Assembly (NCBI GenBank): GCA_051881775.1
Contig: JBJEQN010000016.1
Coordinates: 1-64,000 of the forward strand
Length of the DNA: 64,000 nt
Reading direction: 5' to 3'
Origin: UMGS363 sp051881775
GTDB taxonomy: Bacteria; Bacillota; Clostridia; Oscillospirales; Ruminococcaceae
The number at the start of each line of letters is the position of its first letter. Position 1 is the first letter of the stretch. The translations under genes and the position numbers were made by a program. Under the pieces are notes generated by a model. It saw nothing but the letters and a program-made list of their open reading frames with translations, searched no databases and was not told the origin of the DNA. Positions 17,653 through 27,504 of the stretch are shown here, one piece after another.

Positions 17653-18693
17653 ATGAATACAGTTGTATCAATAATCATAGCTATAGTTATTTTCTGCGTT
17701 ATTATAATCGTACACGAATTCGGACATTTCTTTGTTGCAAAGCTGTGCGGCGTAAGGGTGGACGAATTTGCAATAGGAATGGGACCTGCGATTTTCTGTA
17801 AACAGGGCAAGGAGACCCTTTTTACCGTAAGGCTTTTTCCCATAGGCGGATTTTGCTCCATGGGCGAGGATGAGGACAGGGAAGACCCCGATTCCTTCCG
17901 CAAAAAGCCTGTTGCCGCAAAAATGGCGGTGATCGTTGCAGGCGCATTTATGAACATAGTTCTGGGCTTCATAATTGTCCTGATCTCCTTTATTGTAAGC
18001 GGAAAGGGCATATCATCGACTATTGTTTATTTTGCCGACGATGCAGTAAGTCCCGGCTACGGACTTCAGCTTAACGATACCATAACCAAAATAAACGGCG
18101 TAAAAATTTTTACCGCACGGGATATAACCTATCAGTTAAGCAGTGACGAGGACGGCATTGTTGATTTTACCGTTAAGCGGAACGGTGAGAAGGTGGAGCT
18201 GAAAGGCGTTCATTTCCCTATGACAGTTGATGAAGAAACGGGAAAGCAGACCCTTATGTACGATTTTAAGGTAATGTCCGAAAAGATAACCTTAAAGAAC
18301 ATAATCCCTTATACTGCCAAATCAACGGTATATTACGCAAGAGTTGTCCTTATGTCACTGAAAGACCTTATAACGGGCAAATACGGAATAAACGACCTCC
18401 AAGGTCCCGTTGGCATTGTTTCGACCATAGGCACAACGGTGGCAGCCGCAGGTCTTGACTGGGATTTTATTCTGCAAATGGCTGCGCTTATTACAATAAA
18501 CATAGGCATTTTCAATCTTCTTCCCATTCCTGCTCTTGACGGCGGAAGATTCGTGCTTCTTATTGTTGAGGCAATAAGAAGAAAAACCATGAAAGCCGAA
18601 GTGGAGGGTATGATACACTTTGTGGGCTTTGCTCTGCTTTTGGTGCTTATGTTTGTTGTTACCTTTAACGATATTAAAAATCTGTTTGTTTAA
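17653..18693 (+). CDS. rseP: Site-2 intramembrane zinc metalloprotease
   Basis: This RseP/RasP-type protease cleaves membrane-embedded substrates such as anti-sigma factors and signal-peptide remnants. The 346-residue protein has the zinc motif HEFGH (21-25) in its first transmembrane segment, a central PDZ-like domain (near VSPGYGLQLNDTITKINGVK) and the second active-site motif LLPIPALDGGR near the C-terminus. It sits between dxr and ispG, as in many Firmicutes. The membrane stress substrates here are not known. Confidence 0.96.
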   Translation: MNTVVSIIIAIVIFCVIIIVHEFGHFFVAKLCGVRVDEFAIGMGPAIFCKQGKETLFTVRLFPIGGFCSMGEDEDREDPDSFRKKPVAAKMAVIVAGAFMNIVLGFIIVLISFIVSGKGISSTIVYFADDAVSPGYGLQLNDTITKINGVKIFTARDITYQLSSDEDGIVDFTVKRNGEKVELKGVHFPMTVDEETGKQTLMYDFKVMSEKITLKNIIPYTAKSTVYYARVVLMSLKDLITGKYGINDLQGPVGIVSTIGTTVAAAGLDWDFILQMAALITINIGIFNLLPIPALDGGRFVLLIVEAIRRKTMKAEVEGMIHFVGFALLLVLMFVVTFNDIKNLFV

Positions 18694-18707
18694 TAACAGG
18701 AGGATGT

Positions 18708-19745
18708 ATGCGAGCTGTTAAACCTGTAAAGATAAATGACATTACACTTGACGGAAAGCATATTTATGTTCAGTCTATGCTTAGTGTTCCGTCCTATGAT
18801 ATTGAGGAAAACGTTAAGCAGGCGGTAAGACTTGAACAGGCAGGCTGCGAGATAATCAGAGTTTCCGTTCCCGACCAAAAGGCACTGGAGCTTATTCCTG
18901 CTATAAAAAAGGAAGTAAATATCCCCCTTGTGGCTGATATTCATTTCGATTACAAACTTGCAATAGAAAGCGCTGAAAGAGGCATCGACAAAATAAGGAT
19001 AAATCCCGGAAATATCGGCGATACGGAACGTGTAAAGGCTGTTGCCGATACATGCAGAAAAAAGGGTATCCCTATCCGTATAGGCGTAAATTCCGGCTCT
19101 CTTGAAAAGGAGCTGCTTGAAAAATACGGTTCTCCAACGGCTGAGGCGCTTGTGGAAAGCGCTCTGGGTCATGCAAAGCTGCTGGAAAACTGCGATTTTG
19201 AGGATATCGTCATTTCCATAAAATCCTCAAATGTAAATACCATGATAAAAGCGTACCGTCTGCTTGCCGAGCAATGCAGCTATCCTTTGCACCTTGGAGT
19301 TACCGAGGCAGGAACAGCGCATATGGGACTTATCAAATCTGCGGTGGGAATAGGCTCTCTCCTTTGCGACGGGATAGGCGAGACCATAAGAGTTTCCCTT
19401 ACCGCCGACCCTGTTGAAGAAGTCTATGCTGCAAAGGACATTCTCAAGGCGATAGACAGGGGCAGCGGTCCAAGGCTCATTTCCTGCCCCACCTGCGGAA
19501 GAACAAGGATAGACCTTATCGGACTTGCACGCAGAGTTGAAGAGGAGATAAGCAGGATAGACAAGGACATAACCGTTGCAGTTATGGGCTGCGCAGTAAA
19601 CGGTCCCGGAGAAGCAAGAGAAGCCGACATAGGTATCGCAGGCGGAGATGGCTGCGCACTGCTTTTCAGTAAAGGAGAAATACTCAGGAAGGTACCCGAG
19701 GACAGGATACTTGAGGAGCTTCTTGCCGAGATAGAAAAAATTTAG
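18708..19745 (+). CDS. ispG: 4-hydroxy-3-methylbut-2-en-1-yl diphosphate synthase
   Basis: IspG (GcpE) is the iron-sulfur enzyme that reductively opens the MEcPP ring to HMBPP. The 345-residue two-domain bacterial form has an N-terminal TIM barrel. The 4Fe-4S ligands are Cys260, Cys263, Cys295 and Glu302 (SCPTCGRT and GCAVNGPGE). An AGGAGG SD lies 7 bp before the start. With dxr and uppS it places three isoprenoid genes in one cluster. Confidence 0.98.
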   Translation: MRAVKPVKINDITLDGKHIYVQSMLSVPSYDIEENVKQAVRLEQAGCEIIRVSVPDQKALELIPAIKKEVNIPLVADIHFDYKLAIESAERGIDKIRINPGNIGDTERVKAVADTCRKKGIPIRIGVNSGSLEKELLEKYGSPTAEALVESALGHAKLLENCDFEDIVISIKSSNVNTMIKAYRLLAEQCSYPLHLGVTEAGTAHMGLIKSAVGIGSLLCDGIGETIRVSLTADPVEEVYAAKDILKAIDRGSGPRLISCPTCGRTRIDLIGLARRVEEEISRIDKDITVAVMGCAVNGPGEAREADIGIAGGDGCALLFSKGEILRKVPEDRILEELLAEIEKI

Positions 19746-19760
19746 GAGTTGTAAATTTCA

Positions 19761-22700
19761 ATGCTTATTAAGGAACTTTTTTCGGAGTATATCGAGCAGA
19801 TTCCGAACTCTATCGGAAAAGGCGAAATGCTTAAAATAAAACATACGGAAGATTTTAAGAAAATGTATGTTTATGCGGCTTTTGACCGTGTGCAGAGCAG
19901 CGAATATATTGCCGATTTTGAAAAGAGCATTGAGAAGGCAATGGGACTTCAGACGTTTTCCCTCATATGCCGCTACACACCCAATCTTTTCAGCGAGCGT
20001 GTGGTTCCGGAGCTTGTGGAAATACTTAAGCGCAGTATGTATGTTATAAACGGACATCTGAAGGACGCTTTGTACAATTTTGACGGAACCACTCTTACTG
20101 TGACTATGAAAGGCGCAGGCTATGATATGCTGTGCAAGGCAGGCTTTGAGCGTGAGCTTTCAAAGACTATCAAGGAGTATTTTCAGAGAGATGTAAAGGT
20201 CGTTCTGGTAAATGGCAGCGTTCAGAACGGGGATTCTCAGGCGGATTATGAAAACGACCTTCGTGCGTACATAGCAAATGTTCCTCCGCCGGATTATGTT
20301 CCGCCGGAAAATACTGCACCGTCCTTTGATACGGAAATGTCGGCAGAAAACCTTGTTACGGTAAATTATAAGGATCTGCCAATACTTTCCGAGGGCGCAG
20401 AGATAGTCAAGGGCAGAAAAATAGATTCGCCCGTTATAAATATTGCCGATATTCAGGGCAAGGTAAGCAATATTACTGTCTGGGGCGATGTTTTTGACTA
20501 TCAGGAAAAGGAAATACGCACCAAAAACGGCGAAAAACGTATAGTTTCTCTCAGTATAACCGACTATACAAGCTCCATTTCCATAAAAAGCTTTGAAAAT
20601 AAAGATGATGAAAACCTTTTAGCCAAGTTTGCAAAGGGCGGAACTCTGCTTATACGAGGAAGAACGGAGTTTGACAGCTTTGAAAACGAGCTTGTGTTTA
20701 AAGCCAACGATATTATGAAGGTACAGCGCATTGAGCGCATGGACAATGCTGAGGAAAAACGAGTTGAGCTTCATCTTCATACAAATATTTCAATGATGGA
20801 CGCAATTACTCCTGCCGCTAAACTTATTGAGCGTGCGTATAAGTGGGGACACAAGGCCATAGCCATAACCGACCACGGTGTTGTTCAGGCATTCCCCGAA
20901 GCAAGCGCCACAGTTGCCGATATACGCAAAAAGGGCGGAGATTTTAAGGTGATTTACGGCTGTGAGGCTTATTCCGTAAACGATTGTATGGAAGCTGTAA
21001 GACTTTACAAGGATAAGCGGCTTAAGGACGAGCTTATTGTTTTCGATATAGAAACAACGGGCTTTAACGCCGAAGCGGAGAGAATAATCGAGATAGGCGC
21101 AGTAAAGCTGAATAATCTTGAAATTGAAGCGACATTTCAGACCTTTGTTAACCCCGACAGGCATATTCCCGAAAGAATAACGGAGCTGACAAGCATTACC
21201 GATAACGACGTTAAGGACGCACCGTCGCAGGAAGAAGCGCTCAGGAGCTTTATTGACTTCTGCGGAGAAGCGCCCGTGCTTATTGCCCACAATTCTTCCT
21301 TCGACTGTTCCTTTATCGGAGCAGCCTGCCGCCGTTACGGGATAGTGTTCCACTTCTCCGAGATAGATACGGTGGTAATGAGCAGAAGTATGCTTCCCGA
21401 GCTTAAAAGGCATAAGCTGGACAACGTTGCAAAGGAACTGAAACTGGGTGAATTCGACCACCACAGAGCCGACGACGACGCAAAAATGCTTGCAAGAATA
21501 TTTATCAAGCTGGCAGGCAGGCTTATTGAAGAGCATAAGATAGAATACATTTCCGAGATAAACGCCTGCGTAAAGAATGTTGACCCCCGTCTGCTGAAAA
21601 TGTATCACCAGATAATTCTTGTAAAGGACGCTATCGGGCTGAAAAATCTGTATAAACTTATTTCTTTCAGCAATCTGAAATACTACAGAAGAAAGCCGAG
21701 AATACCTATTTCCGAGGTAATGAAGCACAGAGAGGGACTTATAATCGGCAGCGCCTGCGAAGCCGGAGAGGTATTTTCTGCGGTCAAAGAGGGAAGACCT
21801 TGGGAAGATATAAAGAGGATAGCAAGTTTTTACGATTATCTTGAAATACAGCCTGTTGGAAACAACGAATTCCTTATCAGAGACCCCGACCAGCCTGCGT
21901 TCAACACTATTGAAGACCTGCAGGAGCTTAACAAAAAGATAGTCCGTCTTGGAGAAGAACTTGGAATACCCGTTGTTGCGACTTGTGACGTTCATTTTAT
22001 GGACAAGTCCGACGCAATTTTCCGCCGTATCCTGCAGCAGGGCGGTCTGAAAATGAACGACGGTGCAAATCAGCCGCCGCTGTACCTCAGAACCACCGAT
22101 GAGATGCTTGAAGAATTCTCTTACCTCGGAAAAGAAAAGGCTTACGAGGTAGTCGTTACAAATACAAATATGATAGCGGACTGGGTAAATCCCGATATTG
22201 TTCCTATCCCTCCCGGAACCTTTACCCCCGAGATCGAGGGAGCAGAGGAAGACCTACAACGCATCACTTGGGCTAAGTGCAAAGAAATTTACGGCGACCC
22301 CGTTCCCGAGCTTGTTGCCAAGCGCCTTGACAGAGAGCTTTCCTCCATTATAAAGCACGGCTTTGCGGTTTTGTATATGATAGCGCAGAAGCTGGTTGCA
22401 AATTCCAACGAGCACGGCTATCAGGTAGGCTCCAGAGGTTCGGTAGGTTCCTCCTTCGTTGCTTCAATGGCAGGAATTTCCGAGGTAAATCCGCTTCCTC
22501 CCCATTACATATGCCCCAAATGCAAGCACAGCGAATTTATTACAGACGGTTCCGTAAGCTCAGGCTTTGACCTGCCCCCTAAGGACTGCCCCGAATGCGG
22601 TACGCCTTACAACAGAAACGGACACGATATACCCTTTGAGACCTTCCTTGGCTTTGACGGCGACAAGGCACCTGATATCGACCTTAACTTTTCGGGCGAA

Positions 22701-24101
22701 TATCAGACCTTTGCCCATAAGTACACGGAAGAGCTTTTCGGCGTTGACAACGTGTTCAAGGCAGGTACAATAGGTACCGTTGCGGATAAAACGGCATACG
22801 GTTATGTTATGCACTATCTTGAAGAAACGGGTCAGACCGCTACCAAAGCGGAAATTTCAAGGCTTACCATCGGCTGCACGGGCATCAAGAGAACAACGAG
22901 CCAGCACCCCGGCGGAATGGTCGTTGTTCCGTCAAAATTTGAGGTCTACGACTTTACCCCCGTACAGCACCCTGCCGATGACCCCAATTCAAACTTTATA
23001 ACCACCCATTTTGACTTCCATTCACTTCACGATACCATTCTGAAGCTTGACGAGCTTGGACACGACGTTCCGACGTTATATAAGCACCTTGAAGATATGA
23101 CAGGTATCAAGACCGACGATATTTTCCCCGGCGATGAAAAGGTAATGAGCTTATATACGTCTACCGAAGCACTGGGCGTTACCCCCGAACAGATAGACAG
23201 CGAAACAGGCACTCTTGCCATACCCGAAATGGGTACAGGCTTTGCCCGTCAGATGCTTGTGGACGCACAGCCCAAGAAGTTCTCCGACCTGCTCCAGATA
23301 TCTGGACTTTCTCACGGAACGGACGTATGGCTCGGAAACGCACAGGATCTTATCAAAAGCGGAACTTGTACTATTTCCGAGGTTATCGGCTGCCGTGACG
23401 GTATCATGACCTATCTTATTTACCACGGAGTTGAGCCGAAAACTGCGTTCAAGATAATGGAGATAACCCGAAAGGGTAAAGCGCCCAAGCTGCTGACAGA
23501 CGAAATGAAGCAGGATATGCTTGACCACGGCGTACCTCAGTGGTATATCGACAGCTGCTTGAAGATAAAGTATATGTTCCCAAAAGCCCACGCCGCAGCC
23601 TACGTTATTGCCGCCAACAGACTTGCGTGGTTCAAGGTCTACTATCCTCTCGCTTTCTATGCTACAATATTTACGGTGCGAGGAGAAGATTTTGATGCCG
23701 AGACCGCCGTTCAGGGTAAGGAGGCTGTCCGTTTCAGACTTGACGAGCTTAAGAAAAAGGGCAACGACCGAACAGCCAAGGAAACCTCCACTATGGATAT
23801 GCTTATGATAACAAATGAGATGATGCAGAGAGGTTTCGAGTTCCTGCCCATAGACATTTACAAGTCCCACGGTACGGATTACACCATTGAGGACGGAAAA
23901 ATACGCCTGCCCTTCTGCGCTGCCAACGGAATAGGCGCAAATGCCGCTAAAGCCATATATGACGCCGTTCAGCAGGGTCCGCTCCTTTCCATAGACGAAT
24001 TGCAGGAGCGCAGCGGAGCAACAAAATCGGTAATCGAGACCCTTGAAAGCATTGGTGCAATGGGTTCGCTGCCGAAATCCGACCAGATGTCGCTATTCTG
24101 A
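19761..24101 (+). CDS. polC: DNA polymerase III PolC-type alpha subunit
   Basis: PolC is the main replicative polymerase of low-GC Gram-positives, with built-in proofreading. It has 1446 residues. Domain order is: N-terminal domain; OB fold (about 225-325); PHP domain starting at VELHLHTN (about 335); DEDDh exonuclease inserted from VFDIETTGF (about 427); zinc-binding cysteines CPKC/CPEC (about 917-940); palm domain with catalytic PDIDLNF (about 970); then fingers and helix-hairpin-helix regions. The insertion of the exonuclease within PHP separates PolC from DnaE. It follows ispG by 15 bp and a terminator follows it. Confidence 0.98.
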   Translation: MLIKELFSEYIEQIPNSIGKGEMLKIKHTEDFKKMYVYAAFDRVQSSEYIADFEKSIEKAMGLQTFSLICRYTPNLFSERVVPELVEILKRSMYVINGHLKDALYNFDGTTLTVTMKGAGYDMLCKAGFERELSKTIKEYFQRDVKVVLVNGSVQNGDSQADYENDLRAYIANVPPPDYVPPENTAPSFDTEMSAENLVTVNYKDLPILSEGAEIVKGRKIDSPVINIADIQGKVSNITVWGDVFDYQEKEIRTKNGEKRIVSLSITDYTSSISIKSFENKDDENLLAKFAKGGTLLIRGRTEFDSFENELVFKANDIMKVQRIERMDNAEEKRVELHLHTNISMMDAITPAAKLIERAYKWGHKAIAITDHGVVQAFPEASATVADIRKKGGDFKVIYGCEAYSVNDCMEAVRLYKDKRLKDELIVFDIETTGFNAEAERIIEIGAVKLNNLEIEATFQTFVNPDRHIPERITELTSITDNDVKDAPSQEEALRSFIDFCGEAPVLIAHNSSFDCSFIGAACRRYGIVFHFSEIDTVVMSRSMLPELKRHKLDNVAKELKLGEFDHHRADDDAKMLARIFIKLAGRLIEEHKIEYISEINACVKNVDPRLLKMYHQIILVKDAIGLKNLYKLISFSNLKYYRRKPRIPISEVMKHREGLIIGSACEAGEVFSAVKEGRPWEDIKRIASFYDYLEIQPVGNNEFLIRDPDQPAFNTIEDLQELNKKIVRLGEELGIPVVATCDVHFMDKSDAIFRRILQQGGLKMNDGANQPPLYLRTTDEMLEEFSYLGKEKAYEVVVTNTNMIADWVNPDIVPIPPGTFTPEIEGAEEDLQRITWAKCKEIYGDPVPELVAKRLDRELSSIIKHGFAVLYMIAQKLVANSNEHGYQVGSRGSVGSSFVASMAGISEVNPLPPHYICPKCKHSEFITDGSVSSGFDLPPKDCPECGTPYNRNGHDIPFETFLGFDGDKAPDIDLNFSGEYQTFAHKYTEELFGVDNVFKAGTIGTVADKTAYGYVMHYLEETGQTATKAEISRLTIGCTGIKRTTSQHPGGMVVVPSKFEVYDFTPVQHPADDPNSNFITTHFDFHSLHDTILKLDELGHDVPTLYKHLEDMTGIKTDDIFPGDEKVMSLYTSTEALGVTPEQIDSETGTLAIPEMGTGFARQMLVDAQPKKFSDLLQISGLSHGTDVWLGNAQDLIKSGTCTISEVIGCRDGIMTYLIYHGVEPKTAFKIMEITRKGKAPKLLTDEMKQDMLDHGVPQWYIDSCLKIKYMFPKAHAAAYVIAANRLAWFKVYYPLAFYATIFTVRGEDFDAETAVQGKEAVRFRLDELKKKGNDRTAKETSTMDMLMITNEMMQRGFEFLPIDIYKSHGTDYTIEDGKIRLPFCAANGIGANAAKAIYDAVQQGPLLSIDELQERSGATKSVIETLESIGAMGSLPKSDQMSLF

Positions 24102-24116
24102 TATAATATACAAGTA

Positions 24117-24173
24117 CGGAGAGTGAATTCCGATAGATTTTTCCGTGGTTTCATTCTCCGCCTTGTTGTTTTC
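24117..24173 (+). terminator. Terminator after polC
   Basis: CGGAGAGTGAA (from 24117) pairs with TTCATTCTCCG (ending 24160), followed by the T-rich CTTGTTGTTTTC. Confidence 0.75.
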
Positions 24174-24195
24174 AAAAAATTAACAACTTAAACTG

Positions 24196-24224
24196 TTGAC
24201 TTCTGAGTGATACTATGATATTAT
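24196..24224 (+). promoter_or_regulatory. Sigma-A promoter of the his operon
   Basis: TTGACT (24196-24201), a 17-bp spacer and TATTAT (24219-24224). The leader is about 60 nt, too short for a T-box, so no histidine attenuator is visible. Confidence 0.7.
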
Positions 24225-24288
24225 AATATCAAGATAATATGCTAATGTTTTAACATGGTAAAGTGTATAGGAGAAAAGGAGTAAATAA

Positions 24289-25494
24289 ATGAAGCAGTAC
24301 GATTTAATAACGCCGGAGGGAACCAACGATCTGCTGTTCGAGGACTGTGCAATAAGAAACGGTATCGAGCAGAGGATAGCAGGGATATTTTCCTCAAAGG
24401 GATATTGTGAGATAGTGACCCCCGGAATTGAGTTTTTTGATGTGTTCAACCTGCGTTCAAGATATTTTCCGCAGGAAAGTATGTATAAGCTGGTGGACGG
24501 AAAGGGCAGGCTTCTTGTGGTAAGACCCGATTCCACCATGCCTATTGCAAGAGTTGCGGCTACAAGGCTCAGGGAAGTGCCGCTGCCTCTGCGTATGTTT
24601 TACAGGCAGAACGTTTACCGCAACAGCCCTGCAATGCGAGGCGGAAGTGATGAAATAAAGCAGATGGGCATTGAGCTTATCGGCTCCGATTCACGCAGAG
24701 CAGACCTTGAAGTAATTACAACAGCTATTGAAGTTCTTGCTTCCTGTGATAACGAAAAGTTCAGATTTGAAATAGGTGATATAGGCTTTTTCAGAGAGCT
24801 TGTCAACAAGCTGGATACAGATGACGCTTCCAAGGAGGAAATAAGAAGCCTTATTGAAGTAAAAAACTATCCTGCACTTAACGACCTGCTGGATTCTATC
24901 GGAAACAACAAGATAACAAATGCGCTGAAACAGCTTCCGAGACTTTTCGGCGGCGTTGAGGTCTTTGAAAAGGCTGCAAATCTTTTTGCAGACGAGAAGA
25001 TAAACAAGATACTTTCCGATTTGAAGGCAATTTACAACGACCTTTCCGCACTTGGCTATGACGGAAAGATAACCGTTGACCTTGGTATCGTAAATAAGAT
25101 GGATTATTATACCGGCGTGGTAATGAAGGGCTACCTTGAAGGCTGCGGTGATGAAGTCCTTTCCGGCGGACGTTACAATCATCTCCTTGCAGAGTTTGGC
25201 TATGACGTTCCGGCAACAGGCTTCGCTGTAAATATTGACGCTGCGGCAAAGCTTATCAAGCGTTCCAACACATATAAGGCTCCCGTTGCGGACGCAATAG
25301 TTTTTGCTGAAAATGGTTATGAGATGGACGGCCTGAAATATGCTCATAAACTTATTTCGGAGGGTCTGACCGTTGAAAACTCGGTTTTCGGCACTCTTGA
25401 AGAAACAAAAAAATATGCCGCAGACAGAAAGATAAGAAAGGTTATCTGCGTTTCCGACAAGATAACCGAAGCGGAGGTGTACGTCAATGAATAA
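24289..25494 (+). CDS. hisZ: ATP phosphoribosyltransferase regulatory subunit
   Basis: HisZ is a catalytically inactive paralogue of histidyl-tRNA synthetase that forms a hetero-octamer with short-form HisG and carries its histidine feedback. The 401 residues contain class II synthetase-like motifs (RPDSTMPIARV, GGRYNHLLAEFG). A full HisRS is longer and has an anticodon-binding domain. The adjacent short HisG supports HisZ over HisS. An AAAGGAG SD precedes it. It overlaps hisG by 8 bp. Confidence 0.95.
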   Translation: MKQYDLITPEGTNDLLFEDCAIRNGIEQRIAGIFSSKGYCEIVTPGIEFFDVFNLRSRYFPQESMYKLVDGKGRLLVVRPDSTMPIARVAATRLREVPLPLRMFYRQNVYRNSPAMRGGSDEIKQMGIELIGSDSRRADLEVITTAIEVLASCDNEKFRFEIGDIGFFRELVNKLDTDDASKEEIRSLIEVKNYPALNDLLDSIGNNKITNALKQLPRLFGGVEVFEKAANLFADEKINKILSDLKAIYNDLSALGYDGKITVDLGIVNKMDYYTGVVMKGYLEGCGDEVLSGGRYNHLLAEFGYDVPATGFAVNIDAAAKLIKRSNTYKAPVADAIVFAENGYEMDGLKYAHKLISEGLTVENSVFGTLEETKKYAADRKIRKVICVSDKITEAEVYVNE

Positions 25495-26128
25495 CGAAAA
25501 CAGAAAGCTGCGCATTGCGCTTACAAAGGGCAGACTTGAAAAGGATACGGTCGCTCTGCTTGAAAAAATAGGATATGACTGTTCCGCTGTAAGAGATAAG
25601 GGCAGAAAGCTGATACTTCCCGTAGGCGATACCATTGAAGTTGTGCTTGCAAAGGCTGCGGACGTTATTACATACGTTGAACACGGCGTATGCGATATGG
25701 GCGTTGTTGGCAAGGACACCATAATGGAAATGAGCGGCAAGTTTTTTGAGATAGCCGACCTTGGCTTCGGACGCTGCAAATTTGCTCTTGCAGGAAAAAA
25801 AGGCGAGGATTTTTATCAGGGCTACAACGTTAAGACCATTGCAACAAAATATCCCAACGTTTCACGTTCCTTCTTCGAGAAAAAGGGCATGGATGTTGAA
25901 ATAGTAAAGATTGAAGGAAGCGTGGAGCTTGCTCCGCTGCTTGACCTTGCAGACGCTATCGTTGATATTGTGGAAACGGGAACTACTCTCCGTGAAAACG
26001 GACTTGAGGTTTATGAGGACGTTGCTCCCGTTTCGGCAAGACTTATCGTTAATACAGTAAGTCTTAAGATACGTCAGCATGAAATAGAAGAGCTTATCAA
26101 GAAAATTGAAGATAATATCGAAAAATAA
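25487..26128 (+). CDS. hisG: ATP phosphoribosyltransferase catalytic subunit (short form)
   Basis: HisG catalyses the first committed step of histidine synthesis, joining ATP and PRPP. The 213 residues are the short form, lacking the C-terminal regulatory ACT-like domain, which is why HisZ is needed. The N-terminal LRIALTKGRLEKD and the PRPP-loop region around DIVETGTTLRENGL are present. It is coupled to hisZ. Confidence 0.97.
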   Translation: MNNENRKLRIALTKGRLEKDTVALLEKIGYDCSAVRDKGRKLILPVGDTIEVVLAKAADVITYVEHGVCDMGVVGKDTIMEMSGKFFEIADLGFGRCKFALAGKKGEDFYQGYNVKTIATKYPNVSRSFFEKKGMDVEIVKIEGSVELAPLLDLADAIVDIVETGTTLRENGLEVYEDVAPVSARLIVNTVSLKIRQHEIEELIKKIEDNIEK

Positions 26129-26188
26129 ACCTCACACATCATTTATCGGAAGGAGGATATATTCCCGAAGGGGGATATAACAGCAGAC

Positions 26189-27475
26189 ATGATAAAGAAA
26201 ATTTATGCAAACGGAACCGATGAAAAGAACTTTCTTAAAGAAGTTGAAAAGCGCAACGGCGAAAAGGATAAAAAGGTAAGCGAAATTGTCGGAGATATAA
26301 TCGAGACCGTAAAAAACGGCGGTGATAAGGCTGTAAAGGATTATACGCTTAAATTTGACGGCAAGCTGCCACAGTATTACGAGGTGCCGAGAGATGTTAT
26401 TAACGACGCTCTCACCGAGGCTGATTCGGATTTTGTCAACGCTCTTCTCAGCGCTCAGGAAAACATTACCGCTTTCCACCAGCGCCAGAAGGAGCAGGGC
26501 TTTATTGATCCTCATCCTAACGGAGTTATTCTCGGTCAGCGTGTAAGAGGACTTGAAAGAGTGGGACTTTACGTTCCCGGCGGCACGGCTGCTTACCCCT
26601 CGTCTGTGCTTATGAATGCGATCCCCGCAAAAATTGCCGGAGTAAAGGAGATCATAATGGTAACTCCGCCTAAAAAGGACGGAACTCCCAACAAGGATAT
26701 TCTTGTGGCTGCAGCTATCTGCGGCGTTGACAGGATATTTATGGCAGGCGGAGCGCAGGCTGTTGCGGCTCTTGCATACGGTACCGAGGAAATACCCAAG
26801 GTAGATAAGATAGTAGGCCCCGGAAATATTTTTGTTGCAACGGCAAAGAAGCTGCTTTTCGGTGTAGTTGATATAGATATGGTAGCAGGACCCAGCGAGA
26901 TACTTGTTGTTGCCGATGAAACAGCAGACCCGAAGTACCTTGCTGCAGACCTTATGTCACAGGCTGAACACGATGTTCTTGCCTCCGCTATCCTTATTAC
27001 AACAAGCGAGGAGATCGCCGATAAGACTATTGCGGAAATTGAACGTCAGAAGGAAGCTCTTTCAAGAAAAGATATTATAGAAAAGTCCATGGACAGTTAC
27101 GGCGCAGTTATCATAACAAAGTCCATTGATGACGCTGTTGATATTGCCAACGCCCTTGCACCGGAACACCTTGAAATGCAGGTCGCAAATCCTATGGAAT
27201 ACCTTGGCAGACTTGACAACGCAGGTTCAATTTTCCTCGGAAAATACGCTCCCGAGCCCCTTGGAGACTATTATGCAGGTCCAAACCACGTTCTTCCCAC
27301 AAGCGGAACCGCAAGATTTTTCTCACCCCTTTCCGTTGCAAGCTTCACAAAGCGCTCCAGCTTCATTTATTACACCGAACAGGCGCTTCTCGACGCAAAG
27401 GACGATATTGTATGTATTGCCGAGCGTGAGGGACTTACCGCTCATGCAAATGCAATAAAGGTAAGATTTGAATAA
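26189..27475 (+). CDS. hisD: Histidinol dehydrogenase
   Basis: HisD oxidises L-histidinol to L-histidine in two NAD-dependent steps with zinc. The 428 residues are typical. Visible motifs include KIVGPGN, AGPSEILVVAD, the zinc and catalytic region SQAEHD, and the C-terminal GPNHVLPTSGTA. It is 60 bp after hisG. Confidence 0.98.
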   Translation: MIKKIYANGTDEKNFLKEVEKRNGEKDKKVSEIVGDIIETVKNGGDKAVKDYTLKFDGKLPQYYEVPRDVINDALTEADSDFVNALLSAQENITAFHQRQKEQGFIDPHPNGVILGQRVRGLERVGLYVPGGTAAYPSSVLMNAIPAKIAGVKEIIMVTPPKKDGTPNKDILVAAAICGVDRIFMAGGAQAVAALAYGTEEIPKVDKIVGPGNIFVATAKKLLFGVVDIDMVAGPSEILVVADETADPKYLAADLMSQAEHDVLASAILITTSEEIADKTIAEIERQKEALSRKDIIEKSMDSYGAVIITKSIDDAVDIANALAPEHLEMQVANPMEYLGRLDNAGSIFLGKYAPEPLGDYYAGPNHVLPTSGTARFFSPLSVASFTKRSSFIYYTEQALLDAKDDIVCIAEREGLTAHANAIKVRFE

Positions 27476-27504
27476 TAGCTTCTGGCAGAGAGGAACCGTT
27501 TTTT

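Noticed and set aside
20790..21995. 401-codon open frame antisense to polC
   Set aside because: It lies wholly opposite conserved PolC exonuclease and PHP coding sequence and has no SD or recognisable domain; it follows from codon bias on the other strand.
24225..24288. T-box or other attenuator before hisZ
   Set aside because: The leader is only about 60 nt and has no T-box core or terminator hairpin.
24691..25779. 362-codon open frame antisense to hisZ and hisG
   Set aside because: It covers two well-supported genes in the opposite direction, with low-complexity composition and no known motifs.
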